Shown: in pieces, positions 1-7,699 of the stretch | How the letters are laid out: every line of letters starts with the position of its first letter | Position numbering within the stretch: the stretch's first letter is position 1 | Assembly (NCBI RefSeq): GCF_037963865.1 | Contig: NZ_CP150170.1 | Coordinates: 930,001 to 994,000, forward strand | Origin: Paenibacillus sp. FSL R10-2734 | GTDB lineage: Bacteria; Bacillota; Bacilli; Paenibacillales; Paenibacillaceae | Length of the DNA: 64,000 nucleotides | Direction: 5' to 3' | The notes under the pieces: generated by a model | Told to the model about the DNA's origin: nothing | The model's input: the letters and a program-made list of their open reading frames with translations, nothing else | Database searches by the model: none | Made by a program: the position numbers and the translations under genes

Positions 1-168
1 GCTGCCAACGAAGTGCCTTCTGGTCTTGATATGGCGCAGTGGGCTTTGGCCTGGTGCCTTCAGCATTCCGCAGTAACCAGCGTAATTCCGGGCTGTAAGA
101 ATGTAGAACAAGTTATCTCCAACGCCAGTGCTGCCGATTTGGACATGGTGAAGGGTAACACGAAATAA
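1..168 (+). CDS. Aldo/keto reductase, C-terminal fragment (5' end outside window)
   Basis: The open frame enters at base 1 and ends at TAA 166-168. The 55 residues include a stretch reading MAQWALAWCLQHSAVTSVIPG followed by KNVEQVISNA, which is the usual C-terminal part of NADPH-dependent aldo/keto reductases (the helix before the strand that carries the VIPG motif, then the NADPH-binding 'xxQVxxN' segment). The catalytic Asp/Tyr/Lys/His residues lie upstream and cannot be checked. The next gene is convergent, with its stop only 8 bases away, and there is no obvious terminator between them. Substrate unknown. Confidence 0.8.
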   Translation, partial: AANEVPSGLDMAQWALAWCLQHSAVTSVIPGCKNVEQVISNASAADLDMVKGNTK

Positions 169-176
169 GTTGGAAG

Positions 177-1688
177 CTACATTGAAAAAAGCTCTTTGAC
201 CTTCGCGTCGGCTGGATCCTTATCGTAGATATGGGTCCAACTGTTCGTGGAGGCGTCGTAAAGATAGTCCTGTTTCCACCACTGGAAATGGATTACGATG
301 TTTCGCACAGCGGATACAATTCTCTCTACTTCCTGATTGGTCATAATAGGGTGTAGAGAGATGCGGATCCAACCCGGTCTAAGCGACTGGTCCCCTACCG
401 TAATAGCCTCAGCGATCTGCGCAGATTGCGCCCACCCTACTCCAAGCAGGTAATGTCCATATGGACCCGCACAAGAGCAACCCCCTCGGGCTTGTATACC
501 GAAGCGATCATTCAGCAGCTGAACAGCTAGGTTGTAATGAATATCGCGCAATGTAAAAGAGACGATGCCATGACGTTCTGTATGATGTCCAGCTAGCAGT
601 GAACATTCAGGTATGCAACGGAGCCCGTTCATTAATTTCTGGCACAGTTCGAGCTCTCTAGTCACCATATAATGACCGCTTCCATTCATTTGGTCTTTTA
701 GCTTCACACATAGTGCCGTCCGAAAAGCTTGCAGAAATCCCGGCGTTCCCCCGTCTTCCCGCATCTCTATTTCATTTGTGTAACGGCGTCCTCCCCAAGG
801 ATTGACCCAAGCCACTGTCCCTCCGCCCGGTTCGTCAGGAATACGTCCATTACTTAATGCCTCATCAAAGATTAGAACTCCGTTCGCGCCCGGCCCACCC
901 AGAAATTTATGCGGAGAGAAAAAGATCGCATCCAGCTTCTCCAGTGGTGAGATAGGATGCATATCGATTGGCTCATAGGGAGCGCTGGCAGCGAAATCTA
1001 CAAAACACAGGCCACCATGACGGTGCATCATCGCGGCAAGCTTCTGGTAGGGGGTCTGAATTCCTGTCACATTCGAGCAAGCTGTAAATGATCCAATCTT
1101 CCAGCGGCGATGCTGATACAATCCTAACAGAGCTTCAAGCTGCTGGAGATCTATATTTCCGTTCTTTCCGGGAGGAACGGTTACAACGTCACCAATCCCC
1201 TCCTGCCAAGGAAGAATATTTGAATGATGCTCCATATGGCTGGTGAAGATCACGGGACGCTCCTCCATCGAATGGATATTATTTTCCTGGAGCCATTCGG
1301 GGAGTCTTAAGCCCATAATACGCTGTAGCTTGTTCACGGCTCCGGTTGTTCCATTTCCGCAGAAGAGCAGGATGTCCTGAGGGCCGGCATTTACATGCTT
1401 TTTAATGATTTGTCGTGCTTCATTATAAGCCAGTGTCATAGTTAATCCTGTTGTGTTGGAATCTGTATGCGGATTGCTAACATATGGACCGAAGGCTTCC
1501 TGCAGCTTCCGTTCGATCGGTTCATATAAGCGTCCGCTTGCTGTCCAATCGGCATACAGCAGTGGCTGTTTACCATAGGGCGTGGTGATCTGATGCCGAA
1601 TCCCAATGGTGTGCTCACGAAAGGTCTCAAAATGGTTTTGTAGTGAAGCGGGCGTCTCTGCAGAAGAGGCGTGGATGATGTTTAGCAC
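177..1688 (-). CDS. Class-V aminotransferase / cysteine-desulfurase-like PLP enzyme
   Basis: A 503-residue PLP enzyme of the class-V aminotransferase superfamily (NifS/SufS, isopenicillin-N epimerase and related lyases). Visible marks are the cofactor region LFCGNGTTGAVNKL near residue 110, the conserved HMEHHSNILPW segment, the Asp before FAASAPYEP, the PLP-lysine motif FFSPHKFLGGPG near residue 258, and a C-terminal RGGCSCAGPYGH segment where desulfurases carry the catalytic cysteine. The protein is about 100 residues longer than SufS. The start is GTG 1686-1688 with GGAGGG just upstream. The downstream-oriented neighbour at 1813-2289 is a DsrE-like protein, so a sulfur-related role is possible, but true desulfurase activity is not shown by sequence alone. 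Confidence 0.85.
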   Translation of the reverse strand: MLNIIHASSAETPASLQNHFETFREHTIGIRHQITTPYGKQPLLYADWTASGRLYEPIERKLQEAFGPYVSNPHTDSNTTGLTMTLAYNEARQIIKKHVNAGPQDILLFCGNGTTGAVNKLQRIMGLRLPEWLQENNIHSMEERPVIFTSHMEHHSNILPWQEGIGDVVTVPPGKNGNIDLQQLEALLGLYQHRRWKIGSFTACSNVTGIQTPYQKLAAMMHRHGGLCFVDFAASAPYEPIDMHPISPLEKLDAIFFSPHKFLGGPGANGVLIFDEALSNGRIPDEPGGGTVAWVNPWGGRRYTNEIEMREDGGTPGFLQAFRTALCVKLKDQMNGSGHYMVTRELELCQKLMNGLRCIPECSLLAGHHTERHGIVSFTLRDIHYNLAVQLLNDRFGIQARGGCSCAGPYGHYLLGVGWAQSAQIAEAITVGDQSLRPGWIRISLHPIMTNQEVERIVSAVRNIVIHFQWWKQDYLYDASTNSWTHIYDKDPADAKVKELFSM

Positions 1689-1812
1689 GGATTTCCCTCC
1701 AGCCCGTACACCGTCTGTTCTAAAGTTATGCTGTGTTCTCGGCGTACCAGTAGTTTCTATGGCACCAGTATATGCTTGCTTGGGGAATTGGGTTAAAGCC
1801 TAGTTGAATCAT

Positions 1813-2289
1813 TTATATAAATAATTGGACATCGCTTTCTAGTGCATCTTTTAAATAAGCCGCAGCATCGATAATCTCGACCTCTGGCAGCAGCTCTTCT
1901 GTTTTAAAGCCCATGATCTCGACAGAGAGCTTGCAGGCATAGAACTTGATGTTTTTTTTGCGAGCCCCTTTTAGAAAATGAATCAGCTTCGGTGCGCCTT
2001 GCTCCTCCATCATTTCCTCTAGCATCATTCGGCCCAGTCCGCTGAAGTTCAGATGGGAGAGCGGTAGCTGACCAGGGCCCTTTGGTGTAATGACATCCAT
2101 CAGCTTCTCATAAATACTCTTATCCTCAAGTGTCATTTTCTCCGGATCACGCACCAGAAATAGGCCCCAGAAAGAGAAGAACATCGTAACCTCGACATCA
2201 ATATCTCTCGCAGCATTCGCTAGGATCAGTCCTGCCATGGCTTTGTCGTATTCTCCGCTGAACATCAGTAAATTGATTTTTTTACTCAC
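1813..2289 (-). CDS. DsrE/DsrF-like family protein
   Basis: 158 residues. The N-terminus SKKINLLMFSGEYDKAMAGLILANAA, the strand VEVTMFFSFWGLFLV and the later KKNIKFYACKLSVEIMGF are the pattern of DsrE/DsrF/DrsH-like proteins, small alpha/beta proteins linked to sulfur relay or persulfide handling. One cysteine (FYACKLS) sits where several family members carry the reactive residue. The start is GTG 2287-2289 with GGGAGGG about 9 bases upstream. It is on the same strand as the aminotransferase at 177-1688, 124 bases upstream of it, so the two could be co-transcribed. Function is inferred from family only. Confidence 0.75.
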   Translation of the reverse strand: MSKKINLLMFSGEYDKAMAGLILANAARDIDVEVTMFFSFWGLFLVRDPEKMTLEDKSIYEKLMDVITPKGPGQLPLSHLNFSGLGRMMLEEMMEEQGAPKLIHFLKGARKKNIKFYACKLSVEIMGFKTEELLPEVEIIDAAAYLKDALESDVQLFI

Positions 2290-2429
2290 CTACATAGCCC
2301 TCCCGTTACTTATTTGGAATGTCATTAGTATGGTGCTGGAGGGGAGAAGTATGCGAAAGGACCTTCTGAATGTAAAAAAAAGCCCCCTTACGGGAGCTCA
2401 ATCACCTTTATTCTGTTGCCTAGCTTCTA

Positions 2430-2759
2430 CTAATGTACTTCAGAATCTTTAGATTCCGGATCTAAGGTGCTACGGATATCATAGTAACGGGCGGAAAGCC
2501 AAATGCTTCCAGTAAATAATACGATGAGTCCAAGAACGATAGAAAATCGCCAGTCGCCTGCCTTGAAGTTCAGTTGAAGTACCGTTAGTACTAGCGAAAC
2601 CTGGGTCCAGACCAGTGTTCTTTTGCGAAAAGCCGCAATATCTCCAATCATCTTTGGGATATTCCGAATGATCAAATAGGCAATAACTGCGAGGATAAGT
2701 GCAAATATAGCAGTTACAGCTAATTCAGAAGAGGATAGGACATGCATTGTCTCAGGCAT
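2430..2759 (-). CDS. Small multi-pass membrane protein, unknown
   Basis: 109 residues from ATG 2757-2759 (an in-frame ATG at 2745-2747 is better spaced from the GAAAGG upstream). I do not use the longer frame to 2882 because it runs into the neighbouring transporter gene. Three hydrophobic segments can be seen (ELAVTAIFALILAVIAYLII; VWTQVSLVLTVLQL; FSIVLGLIVLFTGSIWL) and the C-terminus is charged. I do not recognise the family. It follows the GPR1/FUN34/yaaH-type transporter with a gap of about 40 bases on the same strand and is probably co-transcribed with it. Confidence 0.65.
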   Translation of the reverse strand: MPETMHVLSSSELAVTAIFALILAVIAYLIIRNIPKMIGDIAAFRKRTLVWTQVSLVLTVLQLNFKAGDWRFSIVLGLIVLFTGSIWLSARYYDIRSTLDPESKDSEVH

Positions 2760-2800
2760 CCTTTCGGCTTGCAAAAGTATAGGATATAAAAGGTGAATTA

Positions 2801-3424
2801 CTATTTCTTGAAGATACCTAGTGGAGCTCCAGTCGGTAAGAAGGTGCGTCCGAAATGAGCGTTTAGCACAGAAGCGCCACAACCGTATAGAGACACTATA
2901 CCAATTCCTAGCTCTGCACAGGCAGCAAGCTTGTGGAAGAACTCAGGAGCGATACCGAAGGAATCAAAAGTTAGTCCAAGAAAGAGGAAATCTATCAATA
3001 CAAAGATGATAAGCAAAACTCTATTAGCCTCAACTGCGCCAATGGTCATAAAGATTGTGAAGATCAAGTAGCCCAGAAATACAAAACCGAGCTGCTTAGG
3101 ATCTACAGCCTCCGCAAGCGTTGGGCCGAATACGCCGAGCTTGATCAGCCAGCTGCTAGCCATACCGAACCAAAAGAAAGCGTAGGCGCCAAAGGCAGTC
3201 ATACCAAAGGTGTTATTGTGCTTAGCATCTTGAATTGCGGCGAATAGTTGAGCGAATGCTCCCAGGAAGATAGCCCAAGGAATGACGTAGCTAAGTCCTG
3301 TTGTAAGTTCAAGCTTCTGGGAAGAAGCGACCAATGTGACAATAGCCAGTCCGAATAGCCCGATGGCGCTTGGGTCTGCGGTGACGATTTTGACAGATTG
3401 GGTGTTAGGGGATTGCGCTGACAT
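2801..3424 (-). CDS. GPR1/FUN34/YaaH (SatP-like) acetate/succinate transporter
   Basis: 207 residues, six hydrophobic segments and the family hallmark near the N-terminus (ADPSAIGLFGLAIVTLV, matching NPxGLxxFG-type motifs of SatP/YaaH). The segment FGAYAFFWFGMAS is also typical. The family moves acetate or succinate with protons. Start chosen at ATG 3422-3424: GGAGG lies 11 bases upstream, while the longer frames would put that Shine-Dalgarno sequence inside the coding region. It is divergent from the UbiA operon, sharing the 305-base region 3425-3729, and is followed by the small membrane gene at 2430-2759. Confidence 0.85.
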   Translation of the reverse strand: MSAQSPNTQSVKIVTADPSAIGLFGLAIVTLVASSQKLELTTGLSYVIPWAIFLGAFAQLFAAIQDAKHNNTFGMTAFGAYAFFWFGMASSWLIKLGVFGPTLAEAVDPKQLGFVFLGYLIFTIFMTIGAVEANRVLLIIFVLIDFLFLGLTFDSFGIAPEFFHKLAACAELGIGIVSLYGCGASVLNAHFGRTFLPTGAPLGIFKK

Positions 3425-3649
3425 AACAGTAAAAGCCTCCATTATTATATATAGTTTTACGCTCTTAAAAACAGCACTCAAGGAGCGCTGTTCATAGGCC
3501 TGCCTATCATATCATATCGGTATGTGCTTGCCTATAAAACAACACTCATTTTTTGTCGTGAATTGATGGTCCTATGTCCAATAAGAGGTTATTTAGCTAA
3601 GCAAACGAAAATATTATGTCAAGAATAGACATTATATGCAGTGATAATC
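3425..3649. other. Upstream part of the divergent intergenic region
   Basis: AT-rich sequence between the SatP-like gene and the UbiA operon. It holds an inverted repeat AACAGC...GCTGTT at 3470-3492 near the SatP start and a lone TGATAAT half-site at 3642-3648, which matches one arm of the Fur box at 3686-3700. No RNA gene or small reading frame with a ribosome site was seen. Confidence 0.4.
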
Positions 3650-3700
3650 TTCACAATCTGTTGAAAATTGATGTATAATAGTCAGTGATAATTATTATCA
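3650..3700 (+). promoter_or_regulatory. Promoter with perfect Fur box for the UbiA operon
   Basis: A -35-like TTCACA (3650-3655), an 18-base spacer and a consensus -10 TATAAT (3674-3679) are followed at the predicted transcription start by TGATAATTATTATCA (3686-3700). This 15-mer is the exact 7-1-7 inverted repeat TGATAAT-N-ATTATCA known as the Gram-positive Fur box. A half-site TGATAAT sits at 3642-3648. The position over the start site implies repression by iron-loaded Fur. The sequence match is seen; the regulation is inferred. Confidence 0.75.
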
Positions 3701-3729
3701 AGTCATAATGAAAAGGCGGTAAGCTTGAA

Positions 3730-4647
3730 GTGAACAAATGGACATTATTTACGAAGGCGACCCGGTTTTGGAGTTTTTCTGTTATGCTCATCCCGATTGT
3801 CTTAGGTACGGTTGGGGCATATGTATGGGAAAGGTCATTCCATCCGGTCTTATTTATTCTAACCTTAATAGGGGCGATTTCGGCGCATCTGTTTTCCAAT
3901 ATGGTCAATGATCTGTGGGATTATCGCAACGGAACAGATACAAAGGCGAAGAATTCCGCTGGTGAAATCAGCACAAACTCCGGGCTGCTGACAGGTGGAA
4001 TCCTCTCGGAGTCTTTTTATGCAAGGATGACTTGGAGTATGCTGGCGATTGCCATCATATGTGGTGGTGTGCTTAGTATATATAGCGGTTGGAATATCCT
4101 CTGGTTTGTACTTGTGGGTGTTTTAATTGCTTATTTCTATGTAGCCCCGCCACTGCGTTATGGATATCGCGGCAAAGGATACAGTGAGTTGGCTATCTTT
4201 ATAGCTTTTGGGATTATGCCAGTGTTAGGCTCCTTTTTCGTACAAACGGGTCATTTTAGCATGAAGCCAGTAATTCTTTCGTTGCCGGTTGGATTCTTGA
4301 CTACATTATTGTTGTTTAATCACCATTTCTTACACTGGAAAGCGGATGAGCAGGCAGGTAAACTTACGCTGGTTGTGGTGTGGGGTGAGCAAAAAGCACT
4401 TGTATTCTCGCGTGTGCTTCTCTTCACTGGATACGCTTCTGTGGTGGTCTGTGTACTGATGGGCGTACTTCCAGTTTATGCACTATTGGCGCTGGTTACA
4501 GCCTTCTGGCCGATTCGTATTTATCGTGGACTGAAGTCGCAAAACGCTTCGCCAGCCTATATCCCGCTCATGGGTGCTTCACAAAAAGCCTCCGTTCGAT
4601 GCGGAGTAGTGATGGCCACAGCATTATTAATTCAAGGATTATTCTGA
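3730..4647 (+). CDS. UbiA-family prenyltransferase (first of two)
   Basis: 305 residues with about eight hydrophobic segments. The first aspartate-rich motif is NDLWDYRNGTD (NDxxDxxxD), which binds the Mg-prenyl diphosphate, followed by ISTNSGLLTGG. The second motif region reads HHFLHWKADEQAGKLTLVV, as in MenA-type enzymes (NxxRDxxxD plus GKxTLAV), but with the leading Asn/Arg replaced. The family attaches prenyl chains to aromatic or other acceptors at the membrane. The start is GTG 3730 with AAGGCGG about 10 bases upstream. It is the first gene of a three-gene operon under the Fur-box promoter. It may be MenA-like, but the altered second motif and the paired second prenyltransferase make another acceptor plausible. 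Confidence 0.85.
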   Translation: MNKWTLFTKATRFWSFSVMLIPIVLGTVGAYVWERSFHPVLFILTLIGAISAHLFSNMVNDLWDYRNGTDTKAKNSAGEISTNSGLLTGGILSESFYARMTWSMLAIAIICGGVLSIYSGWNILWFVLVGVLIAYFYVAPPLRYGYRGKGYSELAIFIAFGIMPVLGSFFVQTGHFSMKPVILSLPVGFLTTLLLFNHHFLHWKADEQAGKLTLVVVWGEQKALVFSRVLLFTGYASVVVCVLMGVLPVYALLALVTAFWPIRIYRGLKSQNASPAYIPLMGASQKASVRCGVVMATALLIQGLF

Positions 4648-4682
4648 TACTAATAGTCAACATACAGAAGGAGTGAGCTTTC

Positions 4683-5459
4683 ATGGAAAAGAAGGACAAA
4701 GAATTGATGAAGGAAGAACAAAACACTAAAGGCAATCGTATGGTGCTTGGCGATTTTCACTCCATTTTAGAAGAAGGAAAGGTCTGGAAGACGGGTGGAT
4801 TTACATTGCCAGATGGATCCTTCTGGGCTTATCGTGAACCGGAAGCGGTAGTTATCGTTCGTAATGATACGCTTTATGTACGTGCGAAATTATCTCGCGA
4901 GAATCATCAAGTGCAAATTCTAGACAATGCTAAGCATATGTATTACTCTGCGGAGCCAGTGGTCATTCCTGAGGCCGGAGAGATTAGCTTTGAGCTACAA
5001 ATTCGTTGCCGTACACAAGGCACAGCACCTGGAGATTTGTACGATGGTTATGTATCGCTGAACTTGCTTGATTTTACGACAGGCGCGGCGCTTGACTTTT
5101 TTGCGGGAAATGATAAATATGCTAGTGTATATGGTATTTTGCCGTTCCCAGGGGTACAAGTACCAGAGAGTAAAGGAACGAAATATTTCTGCATTTTTAA
5201 AGAAGATACGGATTTCAAACCACGTGAATTTAATACCTACCGCATAACTTACCACCGTGGCAATGATGAGGCTGTATTTTATTTGAATGGCAAAGAAGTT
5301 CGTCGTGAGAAAAATATACCGATCAAATTCAACAACTTTACAGTGGCGCTCGGAATTATGACGGAGAAGGATCTGAGTCCTGAGGGCAGCGTATCTGTAC
5401 ATGGACAAACTGTTATTGCAGAATGGTCCCCAGTGACGATCACAACGACTGAACAGTAA
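4683..5459 (+). CDS. Uncharacterised beta-rich protein between two prenyltransferases (resembles DUF6081-type proteins)
   Basis: 258 residues, soluble, no signal peptide or membrane segment. The first 20 residues are charged; the rest is dominated by alternating short strands rich in aromatic and polar residues (for example GDFHSILEEGKVWKTGGF, TLYVRAKLS, ISFELQIRCRT, NTYRITYHRGNDEAVFYLNGKEV). The last stretch reads like the back sheet of a concanavalin/LamG-type sandwich. No catalytic motif is evident. I recall such proteins as DUF6081-like, but cannot verify this. It lies 35 bases after one UbiA gene and about 38 before the next, so it is very probably translated from the same message. A ligand- or product-binding role is a guess. 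Confidence 0.6.
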   Translation: MEKKDKELMKEEQNTKGNRMVLGDFHSILEEGKVWKTGGFTLPDGSFWAYREPEAVVIVRNDTLYVRAKLSRENHQVQILDNAKHMYYSAEPVVIPEAGEISFELQIRCRTQGTAPGDLYDGYVSLNLLDFTTGAALDFFAGNDKYASVYGILPFPGVQVPESKGTKYFCIFKEDTDFKPREFNTYRITYHRGNDEAVFYLNGKEVRREKNIPIKFNNFTVALGIMTEKDLSPEGSVSVHGQTVIAEWSPVTITTTEQ

Positions 5460-5497
5460 TGCCAAGTAGGCTCAATTGATAAATAAGGGTGTATGGT

Positions 5498-6451
5498 GTG
5501 AATATTAAAAGCTTTCTAAGATTTGTTGAGCTGCCGACGAAAGTAGCCAGTATGATTCCATTTCTAATGGGAACGCTGTATGCCCTGTATCGGTTTGAGG
5601 ATTTTTATGTGCTGCGGTTTGGATTGATGTTCGTTTCCTTGCTTAGTTTTGATATGGCAACGACGGCGATTAACAACTATTACGATTTCAAAAAAGCTTC
5701 CAAAACCCACGGCTATGGCTATGAAACACATAATGCGATTGTGCATTTTAAGCTAAAAGAGAGCACCGTCGTGGCGACGATTGTTATCTTACTAGCTCTG
5801 GCTGCAGGGGGCGGGATTGCGCTTGTTACTCAGACGGGGCTGCTGGTCTTTTTACTTGGTGGACTGTCGTTCTTAATAGGTATCCTTTATTCGTTCGGGC
5901 CGATCCCGATCTCGCGGATGCCATTAGGTGAGCTGTTTTCGGGTTTATTTATGGGCTTTGTGATTATTTTTATCTCTGCCTATATTCATACGGACGAGCA
6001 TGTGGTATCGCTGCTGTTTCAGAACGGCTGGGTCAGCCTGAATATCAACATCATGGAAGTGCTGTATCTGTTCTGGTTCTCCGTGCCGGCTATTCTGGGG
6101 ATTGCAGGGATTATGCTCGCTAATAATATTTGTGATATTGATGAAGATGTGGAGAACCGCAGGTATACGCTTCCGGTGTACATAGGCCGCCGCAATGCGC
6201 TCGTGCTGTTTAAATATCTCTACTATGTCTCTTATCTGGATCTTGTAGTGCTGCTGATATTAGGGATTAACCCTATTTTAGTCCTGTTAATTCTACTCAC
6301 GCTGATTCCGCTTCATCGAAATATCGCATTGTTCACACAAAAGCAGGAGAAGGCGAGCACCTTTATTCTTGCCGTCAAAAATTTCGTGTTGATGAACGCG
6401 GCGCGTATTGTTGTGCTGGGTGTGGCTGTGTTATTAAATGCGATAATGTAA
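5498..6451 (+). CDS. UbiA-family prenyltransferase (second), MenA-like
   Basis: 317 residues from GTG 5498, chosen because AAGGG ends 8 bases upstream; another GTG at 5489 overlaps that Shine-Dalgarno. Eight or nine membrane segments are visible. The motifs are ATTAINNYYDFKKA (first, NxxxD) and NNICDIDEDVENRRYTLPVYIG (second), the latter being very close to the MenA pattern NNIxDIxxDxxxxxxTLxxxxG. MenA prenylates 1,4-dihydroxy-2-naphthoate to demethylmenaquinone. It closes the operon 3730-6451 and is followed by a terminator hairpin. It is clearly a different paralogue from the first UbiA in this operon. Confidence 0.85.
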   Translation: MNIKSFLRFVELPTKVASMIPFLMGTLYALYRFEDFYVLRFGLMFVSLLSFDMATTAINNYYDFKKASKTHGYGYETHNAIVHFKLKESTVVATIVILLALAAGGGIALVTQTGLLVFLLGGLSFLIGILYSFGPIPISRMPLGELFSGLFMGFVIIFISAYIHTDEHVVSLLFQNGWVSLNINIMEVLYLFWFSVPAILGIAGIMLANNICDIDEDVENRRYTLPVYIGRRNALVLFKYLYYVSYLDLVVLLILGINPILVLLILLTLIPLHRNIALFTQKQEKASTFILAVKNFVLMNAARIVVLGVAVLLNAIM

Positions 6452-6470
6452 CTTCTCTTCATTTGAATTA

Positions 6471-6518
6471 AAAAGCAGTATCTATCGGAGATGAAGCTCC
6501 TTTAGGTGCTGCTTTTTT
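6471..6518 (+). terminator. Terminator of the UbiA operon
   Basis: AAAAGCAG... pairs with ...CTGCTTTTTT around an inner GGAG/CTCC stem, ending in a run of T. Confidence 0.7.
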
Positions 6519-6615
6519 GCGTTCGGATTACTCTTTTCTATTAGTGATGGGTTTCATTCTATGATAAGGTGTCTTAAAGTATAGTAACTAATCCAAGGGA
6601 AGAGGTGTAGCCATT

Positions 6616-7611
6616 ATGGTACAGAAGCTTCGCTGGGGAATCATAGGCTGTGCGCAGATTGCGACAGGTTCAGTGATGCCAGCTATCATGAATTCAGATT
6701 CGGGAGTGATTACAGCGGTGGCAAGTCGTGGCTTGGAAAAAAGCAGCGCTGTAGCCGCAGAGTTCGGAATAGAGAAAGCATATGGCAGTTATGAAGAGTT
6801 ACTTGCGGATAAAGAAATTGATGCGGTGTATGTTCCGCTCCCTAATCATCTCCATCGTGAATGGGTGATCCGAGCGGCGGAAGCCGGTAAGCATGTGTTA
6901 TGTGAGAAACCGATCGCACTGAACAGCCAGGAGGCTGCAGAGATGGTAAAAGCGTGTAACGATGCAGGGGTTCACTTAGCAGAAGCGTATATGTATCGGC
7001 ATCATCCTCGAATTGCCGAAGTACAAGCGATTATCGCTAGCGGTGAAATCGGAGAATTACGCTCGATTCGAGGCACGTTTACTTACAATGATGCTACGGA
7101 CACTTCAAATATTCGTTTTAAATCGGCTTGGGGTGGCGGCTCGCTTTATGATGTAGGCTGTTATCCGTTAAGCGCGGCACGATTGTTGTTTGGGACGGAG
7201 CCGGATGCTGTGACCGTGCATGCGAAGTTCTCCCCTGAACATGATAATGTAGATATGATGGCTTCAGGCCTGGTAGAATTTCCGAATGATCTAAGCTTGA
7301 TCTTTGATTGCGGAATGTGGGCATACAACCGCCAGCTGTTAGAGATTCTTGGGACCGATGGGATGATTGAAGTGCCTATGCCTTTTAATGCTAGAGATGA
7401 GGATGCGGAATTCTTTGTGCATTCTGGTGACGGGGTAAGACGGGTTGAGGCTACTGGGGCTAATCCGTACATTCGACAGGTGGATGATTTTGCAGCTGCT
7501 GTGTTCACTGGCGAGAGATTCATTGCGCCGGAGGACCCCGTGCTGAGTATGCGGCTGATCGAGACTTGTCTTGCTTCGGCTAAACAGCGGCAAAGAATTA
7601 GTATGCTGTAA
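6616..7611 (+). CDS. Gfo/Idh/MocA family oxidoreductase
   Basis: 331 residues. The N-terminal Rossmann fold shows LRWGIIGCAQIATGSVMPA, then DAVYVPLPNHLHREWVI and the family signature GKHVLCEKPIAL with the catalytic-type lysine. GGGSLYDVGCYPLSAARLLFG is the C-terminal domain motif (DxGxYxxxxxR). These are NAD(P)-dependent sugar, inositol or related dehydrogenases; the substrate cannot be read from sequence. The start is ATG 6616 with GGAAGAGGTG upstream. It stands alone between two terminators. Confidence 0.9.
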   Translation: MVQKLRWGIIGCAQIATGSVMPAIMNSDSGVITAVASRGLEKSSAVAAEFGIEKAYGSYEELLADKEIDAVYVPLPNHLHREWVIRAAEAGKHVLCEKPIALNSQEAAEMVKACNDAGVHLAEAYMYRHHPRIAEVQAIIASGEIGELRSIRGTFTYNDATDTSNIRFKSAWGGGSLYDVGCYPLSAARLLFGTEPDAVTVHAKFSPEHDNVDMMASGLVEFPNDLSLIFDCGMWAYNRQLLEILGTDGMIEVPMPFNARDEDAEFFVHSGDGVRRVEATGANPYIRQVDDFAAAVFTGERFIAPEDPVLSMRLIETCLASAKQRQRISML

Positions 7612-7639
7612 AAGCTGTTTCTAATATAGATCTACGCAA

Positions 7640-7686
7640 AAAAACCTCCGGCTTTCTGCTATGAGCAGATGCCGAAGGTTTTTTTT
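7640..7686. terminator. Bidirectional terminator
   Basis: A run of A, the stem AACCTCCGGC/GCCGAAGGTT (one mismatch) and a run of T serve the convergent genes ending at 7611 and 7700. Confidence 0.8.
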
Positions 7687-7699
7687 GTGTGTTTGGCTT

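Noticed and set aside
2300..2420. Terminator or small gene between DsrE-like and small membrane genes
   Set aside because: Only a weak GCCCCC/GGGAGC pairing and no ribosome site; not strong enough to list.
4995..5465. Long minus-strand frame antisense to the beta-rich protein gene
   Set aside because: It is fully antisense to a gene with a good ribosome site and operon context, and its translation is rich in Cys/Arg/Ile with no domain-like pattern.
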